This document shows positions 51,023 to 60,026 of a stretch of 64,000 nucleotides of DNA, piece by piece; position 1 is the stretch's first letter; each line of letters begins with the position of its first letter. The stretch comes from Variovorax brevis (GTDB lineage Bacteria; Pseudomonadota; Gammaproteobacteria; Burkholderiales; Burkholderiaceae_C): positions 362,516-426,515 of the forward strand of contig NZ_JASZYG010000008.1 in the NCBI RefSeq assembly GCF_030317105.1, written 5' to 3'. The notes below the pieces were generated by a model. It searched no databases. It saw nothing but the letters and a program-made list of their open reading frames with translations, and had not been told where the DNA came from. Both the position numbers and the translations under genes were made by a program.

Positions 51023-51907
51023 TCAGTCGTGCGGCGCTTCCGGCCGGTCGAGAAACTCGCGGATGACTTCCGCCGACTCTTCGGCGCGCGTCACCAGGAA
51101 CATGTGCCCGCAGTCGAACACGCGCAGCTCGCTGCGGGGAATCAGCAGCTGCATGATCTTGGCGTTGGACAGCGGAATGAGCGGATCGTCTTCGCCCGCC
51201 ATGACCAGCGTGGGTTGCCGCAGGCGCGGCAGCCAGTGCACGCTGGTCCATCCCACGCCGGCGCCCAGCTGGTAGTAGTAGCCCAGCCGCGACGGCCACT
51301 TGACGTGCCTGAACACCTGGCGCCCCAGCTCGGGGTCCCTGCGGAAGTCGCCGCCGTAGATTTGCCCGGCGACTTGCATTGCGTCTTCGCGGGACATGTA
51401 GCGCCGCGGAATGGCCATCTTCAGCAGCACGTCGAAGCGCGCCGGCACCATGATCGTGCCCGTGGCCGTTGCCGCGAGAATCAGGCGCCTGCAGCGCGTG
51501 CTGTCGCTGTGCGCAAATTGCTGGGCCGCGGCGCCGCCCCACGAGGTGCCGAGCGCATCGCAGACCGGGTGCCCGTAGTGGTCCAGCACGCGGCAGGCCA
51601 GGCGCGCAATGTGCCGCATGCGGTAGGGCAGTGTCGGCAAGGCCGACTGGCCCACGCCCGGCACGTCGAAGACGATGACTTCACGCCCGCGCAGCGCCCG
51701 CGCAATCGGCGCCATCAGTTCGATGTTGCCGCCGATGCCGTTGAAGAGCAAAAGCGGAATGGCGGCATTGCCGTCCTTGCCCTTGCCCTTGCCCTTGCCA
51801 TCGGCTGGCTTGCGTCCGACGCGAAGCTGGTTGCCGGCGATGGTCAGCAGCTCGATCTGGAACGGCATCTCCCCGTCGTCGGTGGGGGCCATGCGTTTTG
51901 ACGTCAT
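51023..51907 (-). CDS. phaZ: alpha/beta hydrolase, PHA depolymerase (PhaZ) family
   Basis: A 294-residue alpha/beta hydrolase with close similarity to the intracellular medium-chain polyhydroxyalkanoate depolymerase of Pseudomonas: FNGIGGNIELMAP, FDVPGVGQSALPTLPYR, nucleophile motif GTSWGGAAAQQFAH, IYGGDFRRDPEL, GYYYQLGAGVGWTSVHWL, acid in GEDDPLIPL and catalytic histidine in DCGHMFLVTRAEE. A Gly/Lys-rich insert sits near residue 45. ATG at 51905-51907 lies 7 bases after the histidine-kinase stop; an in-frame TTG at 51928 would overlap it. Polymer-degrading activity is inferred; no PHA synthase gene is present. Confidence 0.85.
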   Translation of the reverse strand: MTSKRMAPTDDGEMPFQIELLTIAGNQLRVGRKPADGKGKGKGKDGNAAIPLLLFNGIGGNIELMAPIARALRGREVIVFDVPGVGQSALPTLPYRMRHIARLACRVLDHYGHPVCDALGTSWGGAAAQQFAHSDSTRCRRLILAATATGTIMVPARFDVLLKMAIPRRYMSREDAMQVAGQIYGGDFRRDPELGRQVFRHVKWPSRLGYYYQLGAGVGWTSVHWLPRLRQPTLVMAGEDDPLIPLSNAKIMQLLIPRSELRVFDCGHMFLVTRAEESAEVIREFLDRPEAPHD

Positions 51908-51914
51908 CACGCCA

Positions 51915-53792
51915 TCAGCTCGAAGCAACGCAGTCGGCGCGGCCCATGGATATCGACGGTGCAGCGCTGCTGTGCTCCACCACCGTCGTCGCCGTTGGGG
52001 GCGATGGCGGCACCGACGCCAGTACGGCGCGCAATTCAGCCAGTTGCACGGGCTTGCGCAGCGCGAGCCAGCCGCGCTCGCGGGCCAGGGCGCTCGTGGC
52101 CTTGTCGATGTCGGCAGAGATCAGCGCGACGGTCAGGTCGGGCTTTTGCTGTTGCAGGCGCGCGGCCAGCGCCACGCCGTCCATGTTGCCCGGCAAGCGG
52201 ATGTCGCACAGCGCGACGTCGATGTTTTGCAGGTTGGCGAGCGCCAGCGCTTCGGCCGCGCTGCCGTAGGCATGTGGCTGCGCATTCCATTGCTTCAGGA
52301 TGGCCACGAGGCTGTCGGCCACCACGGCGTTGTCTTCCACCACCAGCACGGCCAGTCCCGGCCGCACCGACACGGTGTCGCGTTCGAGCGTCGACGCGAG
52401 CACCTTCGACAGGGCCGTCGGTGCCGAAACAACCGGAAGAGGCTGCGGCGCAGCAGCCATCTCGAAGGCAAAGACCGATCCTCGGCCCGGCGCCGAGCGC
52501 AGCGTGACCTGGACGCCAAGCCGCTGCGCCAGGCGCCGCACGATGGCCAGGCCCAGCCCATGTCCGCGCCGCAGGTTGCGCTCATCGTTGCCAACCTGTT
52601 CGAAGTCGCCGAACACGCGTTCCTGCGCTTCGGGCGCGATGCCGATGCCGTTGTCGCGCACTTCGACGCGCCAGCGTTCGCCGCGCTTGCGGCAGGCGAG
52701 CATCACCCGGCCCCGGGGCGTGAACTTGATGGCGTTGTCCACAAGGTTGGCCACCATCCGGCGAAGCGCCACGGGGTCGCTCCACACGATGGCGTCCATG
52801 GGACAGCGCACGCGCACGCGGTAGCCGCTGACCTGCCGCGCAAACTCGCCCAGCAGCGGCGCCAATGGCACGGCGCCCGGCGTGAGCGGGTCGGCGGCGG
52901 CCTCGATGCGGCCGATTTCGAGCAACTGGTTGGTGAGGCCTTCCAGTGCATCCTGCGCGCGCGCCAGCGAGGCGAGCGTGGCCTGCACCGTCTGCGTGCT
53001 GGCGCCTTCGTAGATCTGGCGTTGCAGCACCTCGGTCTGCAGCCCGATGGCCATCACCGGTTGCCGCAAGTCGTGGTTGGCGGCCGAGAAAAAGCGCAGG
53101 CGTTCTTCCTGAATCTGCTGCGCAGCGTGCAGGTTGGCCACGGCCGCCGCGTGCAGTTCGCTCTCGTTGTGCCGCTGGCCGATGCTTTCTTCCAGCTTGC
53201 GGGAGCGCTCGGCAACGAGCTTCCACACCATCACGAGCAGAGCCGAACCCAGCAGGGCGAGCCCGATCGTCGGCGGCGCGCCAAACAGCAGGCCCATGAC
53301 GACGATCGGGGTCATCAGCACGGTGATGGCCAACTGCATCGCGCGCGAAAGGTAGGAAACGGAAAACGCCGAAGACAGCGTCATGCCCATCATCACCATG
53401 CCGAGCAACAGTTGCGCGACCGCGTCGTGCGGGTGGAACAGAAGCACGCCGGCCATGCCGTGCGCACCTTCGTGCACTGCAATTCGCAGCGTGTGTTCGC
53501 GCAGCGCCAGCGGCAGGTTGGCGGGCGTGAGCGGATCGGGCAACTGTTGCGGGAAAAAGCCGCGGTAGGCCGTCGTGACGGCGATGAGCGCCAGCCAGAT
53601 GGCGGCCATCATCGGGGAGTATTGCCACGCAAAGAGGCAGGCCACGCCGCAGTCGAGCGCAAACTGGAAGGCCATCACGGTGCCGCCGGGCTGGGTGCTC
53701 AGCCGCAAGATCTCGCACTGGACAACGAAGTGGCCCGAATTTGTTACGGGATGTTGGCGGGATTGGGGGGCGGAATTGGAACGGAAACTCAT
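51915..53792 (-). CDS. hybrid sensor histidine kinase with receiver domain
   Basis: Membrane sensor of 625 residues. The first about 190 residues hold six to seven hydrophobic helices with little periplasmic loop; then a HisKA domain with His240 in FFSAANHDLRQPVMA, an ATPase domain with N-box NLVDNAIKF, DNGIGIAPEA and GHGLGLAIV, and a C-terminal receiver domain with EDN acidic pocket, phospho-acceptor aspartate in LCDIRLPGNMDG and lysine in LRKPV. No separate response regulator adjoins, so the output is unknown. ATG at 53790-53792 is preferred over a longer in-frame start. It precedes the PHA-depolymerase-like gene by 7 bases, so the two are probably co-transcribed. Confidence 0.92.
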   Translation of the reverse strand: MSFRSNSAPQSRQHPVTNSGHFVVQCEILRLSTQPGGTVMAFQFALDCGVACLFAWQYSPMMAAIWLALIAVTTAYRGFFPQQLPDPLTPANLPLALREHTLRIAVHEGAHGMAGVLLFHPHDAVAQLLLGMVMMGMTLSSAFSVSYLSRAMQLAITVLMTPIVVMGLLFGAPPTIGLALLGSALLVMVWKLVAERSRKLEESIGQRHNESELHAAAVANLHAAQQIQEERLRFFSAANHDLRQPVMAIGLQTEVLQRQIYEGASTQTVQATLASLARAQDALEGLTNQLLEIGRIEAAADPLTPGAVPLAPLLGEFARQVSGYRVRVRCPMDAIVWSDPVALRRMVANLVDNAIKFTPRGRVMLACRKRGERWRVEVRDNGIGIAPEAQERVFGDFEQVGNDERNLRRGHGLGLAIVRRLAQRLGVQVTLRSAPGRGSVFAFEMAAAPQPLPVVSAPTALSKVLASTLERDTVSVRPGLAVLVVEDNAVVADSLVAILKQWNAQPHAYGSAAEALALANLQNIDVALCDIRLPGNMDGVALAARLQQQKPDLTVALISADIDKATSALARERGWLALRKPVQLAELRAVLASVPPSPPTATTVVEHSSAAPSISMGRADCVASS

Positions 53793-53874
53793 CACCAGTA
53801 CAACTATAGGCCACGCTGAACGGTTCCCTTGTCGCGGGGCATGCCAGGTGTGGTCCAGGCCCGACAATCGGGGG

Positions 53875-55098
53875 ATGAGCCAGCTTCATTTGTTCCTGCC
53901 TTGCGCCGCCGGCGTCGAGGACCTGCTTGCACAGGAAGTGCACCGTCATACCGGTCTGGTGGGCGACGACCTCGTGGCCGCGCGCGGAGGGGTTTTTGTG
54001 CGCGGCTCGTGGCGCGACGCCATGAAGCTCAACCTGCACTGCCGATTGGCGCAGCGCGTGCTGGTGCAACTGTCGCACACGCCCTACCGCAGCGAGAACG
54101 ACCTCTACCAGGCCGCCAGTGGCGTCGCGTGGGAAATCTGGTTCACGCCGAAGCAGACCTTCAAGATCGAGACCACCGCGCAGCACAGCCCGCTGCAGAG
54201 CCTGAATTTCGCGACGCTGCGCATCAAGGACGCGATTGCCGACCGCTTTCGCGCCAAGGCCGGCGGCGTACGCCCCAGCATCGAGACGACATGGCCCGAC
54301 GTGCGCGTGTTCGCGCACCTCACGACCGACACTTGCACGCTGTATATCGACACCAGCGGCGAGCCCCTGTTCAAGCGCGGCTGGCGCACCGACAAGGGTG
54401 ACGCGCCGCTCAAGGAAACATTGGCCGCGGCCATGCTCGCGGCCAGTGGATGGTGGAACCCGGAAAAGGGCGAGGTGTCGGAGTTGCCCCTGTACGACCC
54501 GTGCTGCGGCAGCGGCACCATCGCCATCGAGGCGGCGCAGATAGCGGCCGGCATGCCGGCGGGCGGCCAGCGGCGCTTCGGCTTTGAAAAGCTGCTGCCC
54601 TTCCAGTCGCATGTGTGGGCGGCGTTGCAGAACGAGGCGGCCAGTGTCTCCGCGCCCAAGGCCATCGAAGTGTTCGGCTCCGACGTGTCACACCGCATGG
54701 TCGACTTTGCAGAACGCAACGCCGAGCGTGCGGGTGTCGCGGATCGCGTGTCCTTGCGTGGCGGCGACGCCTTGCAGCGCATGCCGCCGGCCGAGCGCGG
54801 CGTGATCGTGCTCAACCCACCGTACGGCGAACGCATCGAAGTCGGCGGCGTGGCGCGCGCGGGTGCCCGCGAAGCGGCGCAGACGACGGAAGACGGCGGC
54901 GAGTTCTTCTCGCAGTTGGCCACGCATTGGAAGAAGAACTACGCGGGCTGGACGGCCTGGGTCCTGACGCCCGACCTCAAGCTGCCGCAGAAGATGCGCC
55001 TGAAGGAATCGCGGCGGGTGCCGATGTGGAATGGGCCGATCGAGTGCCGCTTGTTCCGCTTCGACATGGTCGCCGGTTCGGCACGCGCGCGACCATGA
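53875..55098 (+). CDS. rlmL: THUMP-domain 23S rRNA guanine-N2 methyltransferase, RlmL-like
   Basis: SAM-dependent RNA methyltransferase of 407 residues, matching the N-terminal half (RlmL) of the E. coli RlmKL fusion, which makes m2G2445 in 23S rRNA. Order: N-terminal ferredoxin-like and THUMP part (about residues 1-160), LPLYDPCCGSGTIAIEAA (SAM motif I), FGSDVSHRMVDFAERN and catalytic NPPYGER. ATG at 53875 gives the typical SQLHLFLPCAAGVEDLLAQE start. The stop overlaps the PIN gene in ATGA. The RlmK half is absent, as expected for a non-fused form. Confidence 0.9.
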   Translation: MSQLHLFLPCAAGVEDLLAQEVHRHTGLVGDDLVAARGGVFVRGSWRDAMKLNLHCRLAQRVLVQLSHTPYRSENDLYQAASGVAWEIWFTPKQTFKIETTAQHSPLQSLNFATLRIKDAIADRFRAKAGGVRPSIETTWPDVRVFAHLTTDTCTLYIDTSGEPLFKRGWRTDKGDAPLKETLAAAMLAASGWWNPEKGEVSELPLYDPCCGSGTIAIEAAQIAAGMPAGGQRRFGFEKLLPFQSHVWAALQNEAASVSAPKAIEVFGSDVSHRMVDFAERNAERAGVADRVSLRGGDALQRMPPAERGVIVLNPPYGERIEVGGVARAGAREAAQTTEDGGEFFSQLATHWKKNYAGWTAWVLTPDLKLPQKMRLKESRRVPMWNGPIECRLFRFDMVAGSARARP

Positions 55099-55511
55099 CC
55101 CTGCTCGTTCTGGACACCAACGTCGCGCTCGACCTGCTGGTGTTCGACGATCCTTCCTGCATGAGCTTGCGGGCCGTGATCGACGCCGGCACCTTCGAGT
55201 GGATCGCCACGCAAGCGATGCGCGACGAACTGGTGCGGGTGCTCGGCTATCCCTTGATCGTGCCTCGCCTCGAACGCGGCGGGCGCGACGCAGCGCAGGT
55301 GCTGGCTGCGTTCGACGCGCGAGTGCGGCTGGTCGACACGCCCGCCACCGCGTCGCTTCCTTGCGAAGACGCGGACGACCAGATGTTCGTCGACCTCGCC
55401 GTGGCGCATCGTGCGCAACTGATCAGCAAGGATCGGGCGGTGCTGGTCATGCAGAAGCGTCTTGCGCTCCTGGGTGTGACCGTCGTGCCCGCATTCGATG
55501 CCACGGCCTGA
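55095..55511 (+). CDS. PIN domain protein, toxin-like
   Basis: A 138-residue PIN-fold ribonuclease-like protein of the COG1569 type. Acidic metal-site residues: Asp7 in VLDTNVALDLL, a glutamate in MRDELVRVL, and aspartates in EDADDQMFVDLA; ending with LISKDRAVLVM. The whole set is intact, so it could be active. Its ATG overlaps the methyltransferase stop, so it is translated from that message. No antitoxin-like gene is beside it, which argues for a housekeeping RNA role or an orphan toxin. Confidence 0.85.
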   Translation: MTLLVLDTNVALDLLVFDDPSCMSLRAVIDAGTFEWIATQAMRDELVRVLGYPLIVPRLERGGRDAAQVLAAFDARVRLVDTPATASLPCEDADDQMFVDLAVAHRAQLISKDRAVLVMQKRLALLGVTVVPAFDATA

Positions 55512-55661
55512 GGGGCGCGAGCGCGCGGGCGGGCTGCCAACGCAGCGTTTTGTCGCGGCCCACAACATCTGGCGCCTTCCATCGGCGTTTCATCGAATAG
55601 GGCTGGAGAGGCGGTTTCCTGGAGCCGACGATGCGCCTCATCGCGCTTCGGGAGACCCCTC

Positions 55662-56639
55662 ATGAAACTGATTGCCCTTCTCGGCACCCTGCTGATCGCG
55701 GCCTGCCTCGCCTGCATCGGCGCGGCCATCGCCTGGGGTGGACCCGGCACGCCGCCCGCGATGGGCAGCATCAACGACCCGTTCAAGACCGTCGACTGGT
55801 CCGGCATGCCGCCCATCTGGCGCTACACGGCGCGCGATGGCGCGGCGCTGGCCTATCGCGTCTACCGTCCGGCCGCAGAGGCCGGGGGAAGTGTGGTGCT
55901 CGTTCACGGATCGTCGGCGCGCGGCAGCAGCATGCACGTCATGGCCAAGGCCTTCGCCGCTGCCGGCTTTGCGGCCTACACGCTGGACATGCGCGGCCAC
56001 GGCGATTCCGGCGCCAAAGGGCAGATCGCGTACGTCGGCCAGCTGGAAGACGATGTCGAAGACTTCGTGAAGGCGGTCCGCCCCGCGTCACCCTCAACGC
56101 TCGCCGGCTTCTCGGCTGGCGGCGGGTTCGCCTTGCGCTTTGCGGCGAGCGACAGGCAGGCGCTCTTTGCCAACTATCTGCTGCTGGCGCCCTTCCTCGG
56201 GCAGGACGCGCCCAACTACCGGCCGGGCAGCGGCGGCTGGGTCAGCGTGGGTGTGCCGCGTGCGATGGCGATCCTGTCGCTCAATGCCGTTGGCATTCAC
56301 GCTTTCGACAAGCTGCCCATCACGCGCTTTGCACTCAACGACGAAGCCAAGGTCATGCTGACGCCGGAATACGGTTTCGCGCTCGCACAGAACTTCCGGC
56401 CTGAGCGGGACTACCGCGCCAGCATTCGCGCCGTGCGGCAGCCGATGCGCGTCGTGGCAGGGCTGGACGATGAGGCCTTCTACAGTGACCGGCTGGCTGG
56501 CATCTTCCACGCCGCGGAAAAGGACGTTCCCGTGACGCTGGTCGCCGGCGTGGGGCACATCCCGCTGACGCTCGATGCGGCGCCGATTGCGGCAGCGGTG
56601 GATGCCGTCAAGCGAATGACCGGGGAGGCCTTGCAATGA
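55662..56639 (+). CDS. alpha/beta hydrolase with N-terminal membrane signal
   Basis: A 325-residue alpha/beta hydrolase. The first 25 residues are a hydrophobic signal or anchor (LIALLGTLLIAACLACIGAAIAW) with an IAAC motif that could be a lipobox. The fold shows VVLVHGSSARGSSM, LDMRGHGDSG, nucleophile motif AGFSAGGGFA, an acid near GLDDEAF and histidine in GVGHIPL. ATG has GGGAGA 6 bases upstream. It overlaps the DUF2306 gene in ATGA. Substrate unknown; lysophospholipase-like enzymes are nearest in style. Confidence 0.85.
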   Translation: MKLIALLGTLLIAACLACIGAAIAWGGPGTPPAMGSINDPFKTVDWSGMPPIWRYTARDGAALAYRVYRPAAEAGGSVVLVHGSSARGSSMHVMAKAFAAAGFAAYTLDMRGHGDSGAKGQIAYVGQLEDDVEDFVKAVRPASPSTLAGFSAGGGFALRFAASDRQALFANYLLLAPFLGQDAPNYRPGSGGWVSVGVPRAMAILSLNAVGIHAFDKLPITRFALNDEAKVMLTPEYGFALAQNFRPERDYRASIRAVRQPMRVVAGLDDEAFYSDRLAGIFHAAEKDVPVTLVAGVGHIPLTLDAAPIAAAVDAVKRMTGEALQ

Positions 56640-57046
56640 CCGCGAACACCCAGGAACTGGTGATCTACACCTTCACGCAGGCCCCGTGGTTTGTTCGCGC
56701 GCATCTTGCAGTCGCGGTTGCGGCGCTGGTACTTGGAATGCTTGTGCTGTTGCGACGCAAGGGAACGGTATCTCACAAGCTCATCGGCTGGTCCTGGGTC
56801 GTGCTCATGCTCAGCGCATCCATCACCTCGCTGTTGATCCAGGCACGGGGACGGTTCAGCGCCATCCATGTCCTGAGCGTGGCCGTGCTCATCTTCCTGC
56901 CGCTGGGCGTCATGTTCATCCGCAAGCGCAATGTTCGCGGCCACAAGATCACCATGGTCGCCACGTTTGCCGGACTTGGAATTGCGGGAGCTTTCACGCT
57001 CCTGCCCTATCGCATGCTGGGCCAGCTGGCCTTCGGTTCGCAGTAG
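56636..57046 (+). CDS. DUF2306 membrane protein
   Basis: A 136-residue inner-membrane protein with about four helices (residues 20-40, 52-72, 77-95 and 105-125). The HLAVAVAALVLGMLVLLRRKGTVSHKLIGW part, a charged RKG loop between helices one and two, and HKITMVATFAGLGIAGAFTLLP fit DUF2306. Coupled to the preceding hydrolase by a 4-base overlap, so they probably act together at the membrane. No function known. Confidence 0.82.
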   Translation: MTANTQELVIYTFTQAPWFVRAHLAVAVAALVLGMLVLLRRKGTVSHKLIGWSWVVLMLSASITSLLIQARGRFSAIHVLSVAVLIFLPLGVMFIRKRNVRGHKITMVATFAGLGIAGAFTLLPYRMLGQLAFGSQ

Positions 57047-57138
57047 GGCTTGCGTGGACAGCAACGGAATCGTTGCGCCCCACCAACCCAATCGTCTTTA
57101 TCATGCGTGCCAACATGGTCGCTTGAACGGAGGTTGCC

Positions 57139-58698
57139 GTGACCCGAATCGCCATCGGTGTCGACATCGGCACCACCAGCACCAAGGCCGTGGCCTTCAC
57201 GACAGTGGGTGCTGTGCTCGCACATCACGCAGTCGACTATCCCATCTTGCGGCCCGAGCCCGCAGCAGCCGAGCAAGATCCTGAGCAGATCTACCAAGCG
57301 GTGCTCGCTGTCATCGCGTCGTGCGTGGCGCAATGCAGCGCCAAGGCGGATGACGTGCTGTGCGTCAGCTTCAGCGCCGCGATGCACAGCGTGATCCTGG
57401 TGGATGCAAAGGGCACGCCGATCACCCGCAGCATCACCTGGGCCGACAACCGCGCCGCCGCCTGGGCCGAGCGCATCAAGACGGAGTTCAACGGCGATGC
57501 GATCTACCGGCGCACGGGCACGCCGATCCATCCCATGTCGCCGCTCGCCAAGCTCGTGTGGCTGCGCCACGACCGGCCCGAGCTGTTTGCGAAGGCCGAC
57601 CGCTTTGTCGGCATCAAGGAATACGTCTTCCACCGCCTGTTCGGGCATTGGCTCATCGACCATTCCATCGCGTCGGCCACGGGCCTGTTCAACCTCGAGG
57701 CGCTCGACTGGGACGCCGAGGCGCTGGCGCTGGCCGGTGTGCGCGCGGAGCAGCTGTCCCGGCCCGCGCCGACGACCGAGCACCTGGCGGGCCTCAACAC
57801 CGGGACCGCCGAAAAACTGGGCCTGTCGGCGCACACGCCCTTCGTGCTGGGCGCCAACGACGGCGTGCTCTCCAACCTCGGCGTGAACGCGGTTTCGCCC
57901 GGCGAGGTGGCGGTCACCATCGGCACGAGCGGAGCCATGCGCACCGTGGTCGACCGCCCGATGACCGACCCGGCCGGCCGCACCTTCTGCTACGCGCTGA
58001 CCGGGCGGCAATGGGTCGTCGGCGGACCGGTGAACAACGGCGGCATCATCCTGCGCTGGGTGCGCGACGAGTTCGCCTCCGCCGAGGCCGAGACCGCCAA
58101 GCGCCTTGGCATCGACACCTATGAAGTGCTCACGCGCATCGCCGAGCGGGTCTCGGCCGGCGCGGAAGGGCTGCTCTTTCATCCCTGGCTGGCGGGCGAG
58201 CGCGCGCCGTACTGGAACGCCAACCTGCGCGGCTCCTTCTTCGGGCTGGGCATGCACCACCGCAAGGAGCACATGATCCGCGCGGTGCTGGAAGGCGTGA
58301 TCTTCAACCTCTACAGCATCCTGCCGGCGGTCGAATCCATCGTCGGCACCAGCACGACCATCAAGGCCACAGGCGGCTTCGCGCGCTCGGGTCTGTGGCG
58401 CCAGATGATGGCCGACGTGTTCGACCGCGAAGTGGTGGTGCCCGAAAGCTTCGAAAGCTCCTGCCTGGGCGCGGCCGTGCTGGGCCTGTATGCGCTGGGC
58501 CATGTCGATTCGCTGGGCGTCGTGGCCGGCATGGTCGGCTCCACGCACCGCCACACACCCAATGCCCGCAACGCCGCGCTCTACAAGCGGCTGCTGCCCA
58601 TCTATCTTTCATTGCCTGAAAAGCTGTCGCAGGAATACCGCGCCATCGCGCAGTTCCAGCAGGACACGGCCGCGCCGGACACACGCACGGCAAGCTGA
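57139..58698 (+). CDS. gntK: gluconokinase, FGGY family
   Basis: Sugar kinase of 519 residues. The first phosphate motif is GVDIGTTSTKAVAF at the N-terminus; TWADNRAAAWAERI, GIKEYVFHRLFG and GTSGAMRTVV follow, and the C-terminal GGFARSGLWRQMMADVF is the FGGY signature region. The LWADNRA-type motif and length match FGGY gluconokinases rather than xylulokinases. GTG start with CGGAGG 6 bases upstream. No permease, dehydratase or regulator of gluconate use is beside it. Xylulose or another polyol as substrate cannot be ruled out. Confidence 0.82.
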   Translation: MTRIAIGVDIGTTSTKAVAFTTVGAVLAHHAVDYPILRPEPAAAEQDPEQIYQAVLAVIASCVAQCSAKADDVLCVSFSAAMHSVILVDAKGTPITRSITWADNRAAAWAERIKTEFNGDAIYRRTGTPIHPMSPLAKLVWLRHDRPELFAKADRFVGIKEYVFHRLFGHWLIDHSIASATGLFNLEALDWDAEALALAGVRAEQLSRPAPTTEHLAGLNTGTAEKLGLSAHTPFVLGANDGVLSNLGVNAVSPGEVAVTIGTSGAMRTVVDRPMTDPAGRTFCYALTGRQWVVGGPVNNGGIILRWVRDEFASAEAETAKRLGIDTYEVLTRIAERVSAGAEGLLFHPWLAGERAPYWNANLRGSFFGLGMHHRKEHMIRAVLEGVIFNLYSILPAVESIVGTSTTIKATGGFARSGLWRQMMADVFDREVVVPESFESSCLGAAVLGLYALGHVDSLGVVAGMVGSTHRHTPNARNAALYKRLLPIYLSLPEKLSQEYRAIAQFQQDTAAPDTRTAS

Positions 58699-58730
58699 AA
58701 AAAAAGCGCCCTCAGGACTTCCTGTAGGGC
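58698..58730 (-). terminator. intrinsic terminator overlapping the end of the FHA gene
   Basis: On the minus strand GCCCT..AGGGC with an inner AGGA/TCCT pairing forms a stem that includes the last FHA codons and the stop, followed by GC and eight Ts. It lies in the 13-base gap between convergent genes, a compact arrangement. Confidence 0.75.
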
Positions 58731-59119
58731 TTGTGCACTTCGTCGGGCTTGGTGACCTGGTCGCGGTCCAGGTCGACCAGCGGGTCGGGCGCCGTCAGCA
58801 TGCGCAGCGCCTCGAGCTCGTTGAGTTGCTGGTCGCCGGCGACGAAGCGGATCTCGATGCTTCCCACCTGGATGGCGTCGCCATGCGCCAGCGCCTGCTT
58901 GTCGACCAGGTGGCCGTTGACGAAGGTGCCGTTCGTGCTGTGGAGGTCCGTGATGTGGACCAGCGCGTTGTCGACCGTGATGACCGCATGCGAACGGCTG
59001 GCGCGCAGGGAATCGATGACGATGTCGTTGTGAGGCCCCCGCCCGACGGTGTTCGTCTGCGGCTTCAGCTGGATCTGCCGGGCGTGGCCTGTCGCGTCCA
59101 TCATGATCAGTTTCGGCAT
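58712..59119 (-). CDS. FHA domain protein
   Basis: A 135-residue phosphothreonine-binding protein. A single FHA domain covers about residues 15-95: VGRGPHNDIVID (the GR loop), SLRASRSHAVI (the SxxH motif) and DLHSTNGTFVNGHLV (the NG loop). The rest is a charged tail. ATG at 59117-59119 has AAGGA upstream. FHA proteins act with Ser/Thr kinases or secretion systems; the adjacent kinase-like gene on the same strand, 79 bases upstream, could be a partner, but this is only positional. Confidence 0.88.
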   Translation of the reverse strand: MPKLIMMDATGHARQIQLKPQTNTVGRGPHNDIVIDSLRASRSHAVITVDNALVHITDLHSTNGTFVNGHLVDKQALAHGDAIQVGSIEIRFVAGDQQLNELEALRMLTAPDPLVDLDRDQVTKPDEVHKPYRKS

Positions 59120-59198
59120 CAAGGGTCCTTGCGCGAATGGGCGCCCATTCTCCGCCGAACCTGTCGCGGCCAAAAGCCCCGCCTGCGCCCAAGCCGCA

Positions 59199-60026
59199 CT
59201 AGAAGCGCGTCGGCGCCACAAAGGTCTTGCCGTTCAGGCTGTACCAGCGCGCGAGCAGGCGGGCGGCGGCGCGCACGCGCTGTGTGTCGCGGCCCCAGCG
59301 CCGGCTTTTCGGCAGGTGGCACAGCCAGCGCATGCGGCGGGCGGCCACGGCGAGCCGTTCGCGCACCACGTCGCTCGCGTCGGCCAGCACCGCGTGCCAA
59401 TGGCCGCCGGCGGCATGCGGCGCCGCAGCATGCACCAGCGCGGCCGTGGAATGCAGGTAGCTGAGCCAGTCGCGCACCTGGCATTCGGCCAAGCCCAGGG
59501 TTTCGCCCGGGTCGTCCTCGAAGTCGATGTAGCCGATCACGCCGTCCGGACATTGCACCAGGTTGCGGTCGAAGGCCTGGCTCAGGTAGGCGTCGTGCGC
59601 GTGCACATGCGCAATGGCGTCCAGCCCTTCGCGCCACACCGCGAGCAGTGCGGCCGGTCCGGCGGCGGCGGCCTGGTCGAGCCGCTCCTGCAGCACCACC
59701 GGCGCGCGGCCGCTCTCGCCCAGGTCGGAGATGAGCAGCCCGTCCGCCTGCTGCGCCAGCACGGTCGGCACGCGCAGGCCGGCGGCGCCCAGCTGCCTGA
59801 GCCGGCGCGCCTCGATCTCGATGGCCGCCTCGCCACCCGGGTTGGGCACGGGCCTCAGCACGTCGAGGCGGAACAGGCCGGCCACCAGCGCCAGCAGGTG
59901 GTAGCGCGCCTTGCCGTGGCGCGGTCCGGCCTTTTTCAGCCAGACGCGCTCGGCGCCAAAGCGGTGGCTCGACACGGCCTTGGCCTGCTGCGGCAAGGTG
60001 ACCTGCAGGAAGCTGGCGTAGTCCAT
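59199..60026 (-). CDS. protein kinase-like / phosphotransferase-fold protein
   Basis: A 275-residue protein with a bacterial kinase-like fold. AIAHVHAHDAYLSQAFDRNLVQ resembles a kinase catalytic loop (HxxD...N) and GYIDFEDDPGE a DFE-type metal motif, as in Kdo kinase or BUD32-like families. The N-terminal lobe has WLKKAG, a possible ATP lysine. ATG at 60024-60026 was chosen for its usual length; an in-frame ATG at 60137 would add 37 residues of low-complexity start. No membrane segment. Target unknown; aminoglycoside phosphotransferase-like action is not excluded. Confidence 0.72.
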   Translation of the reverse strand: MDYASFLQVTLPQQAKAVSSHRFGAERVWLKKAGPRHGKARYHLLALVAGLFRLDVLRPVPNPGGEAAIEIEARRLRQLGAAGLRVPTVLAQQADGLLISDLGESGRAPVVLQERLDQAAAAGPAALLAVWREGLDAIAHVHAHDAYLSQAFDRNLVQCPDGVIGYIDFEDDPGETLGLAECQVRDWLSYLHSTAALVHAAAPHAAGGHWHAVLADASDVVRERLAVAARRMRWLCHLPKSRRWGRDTQRVRAAARLLARWYSLNGKTFVAPTRF

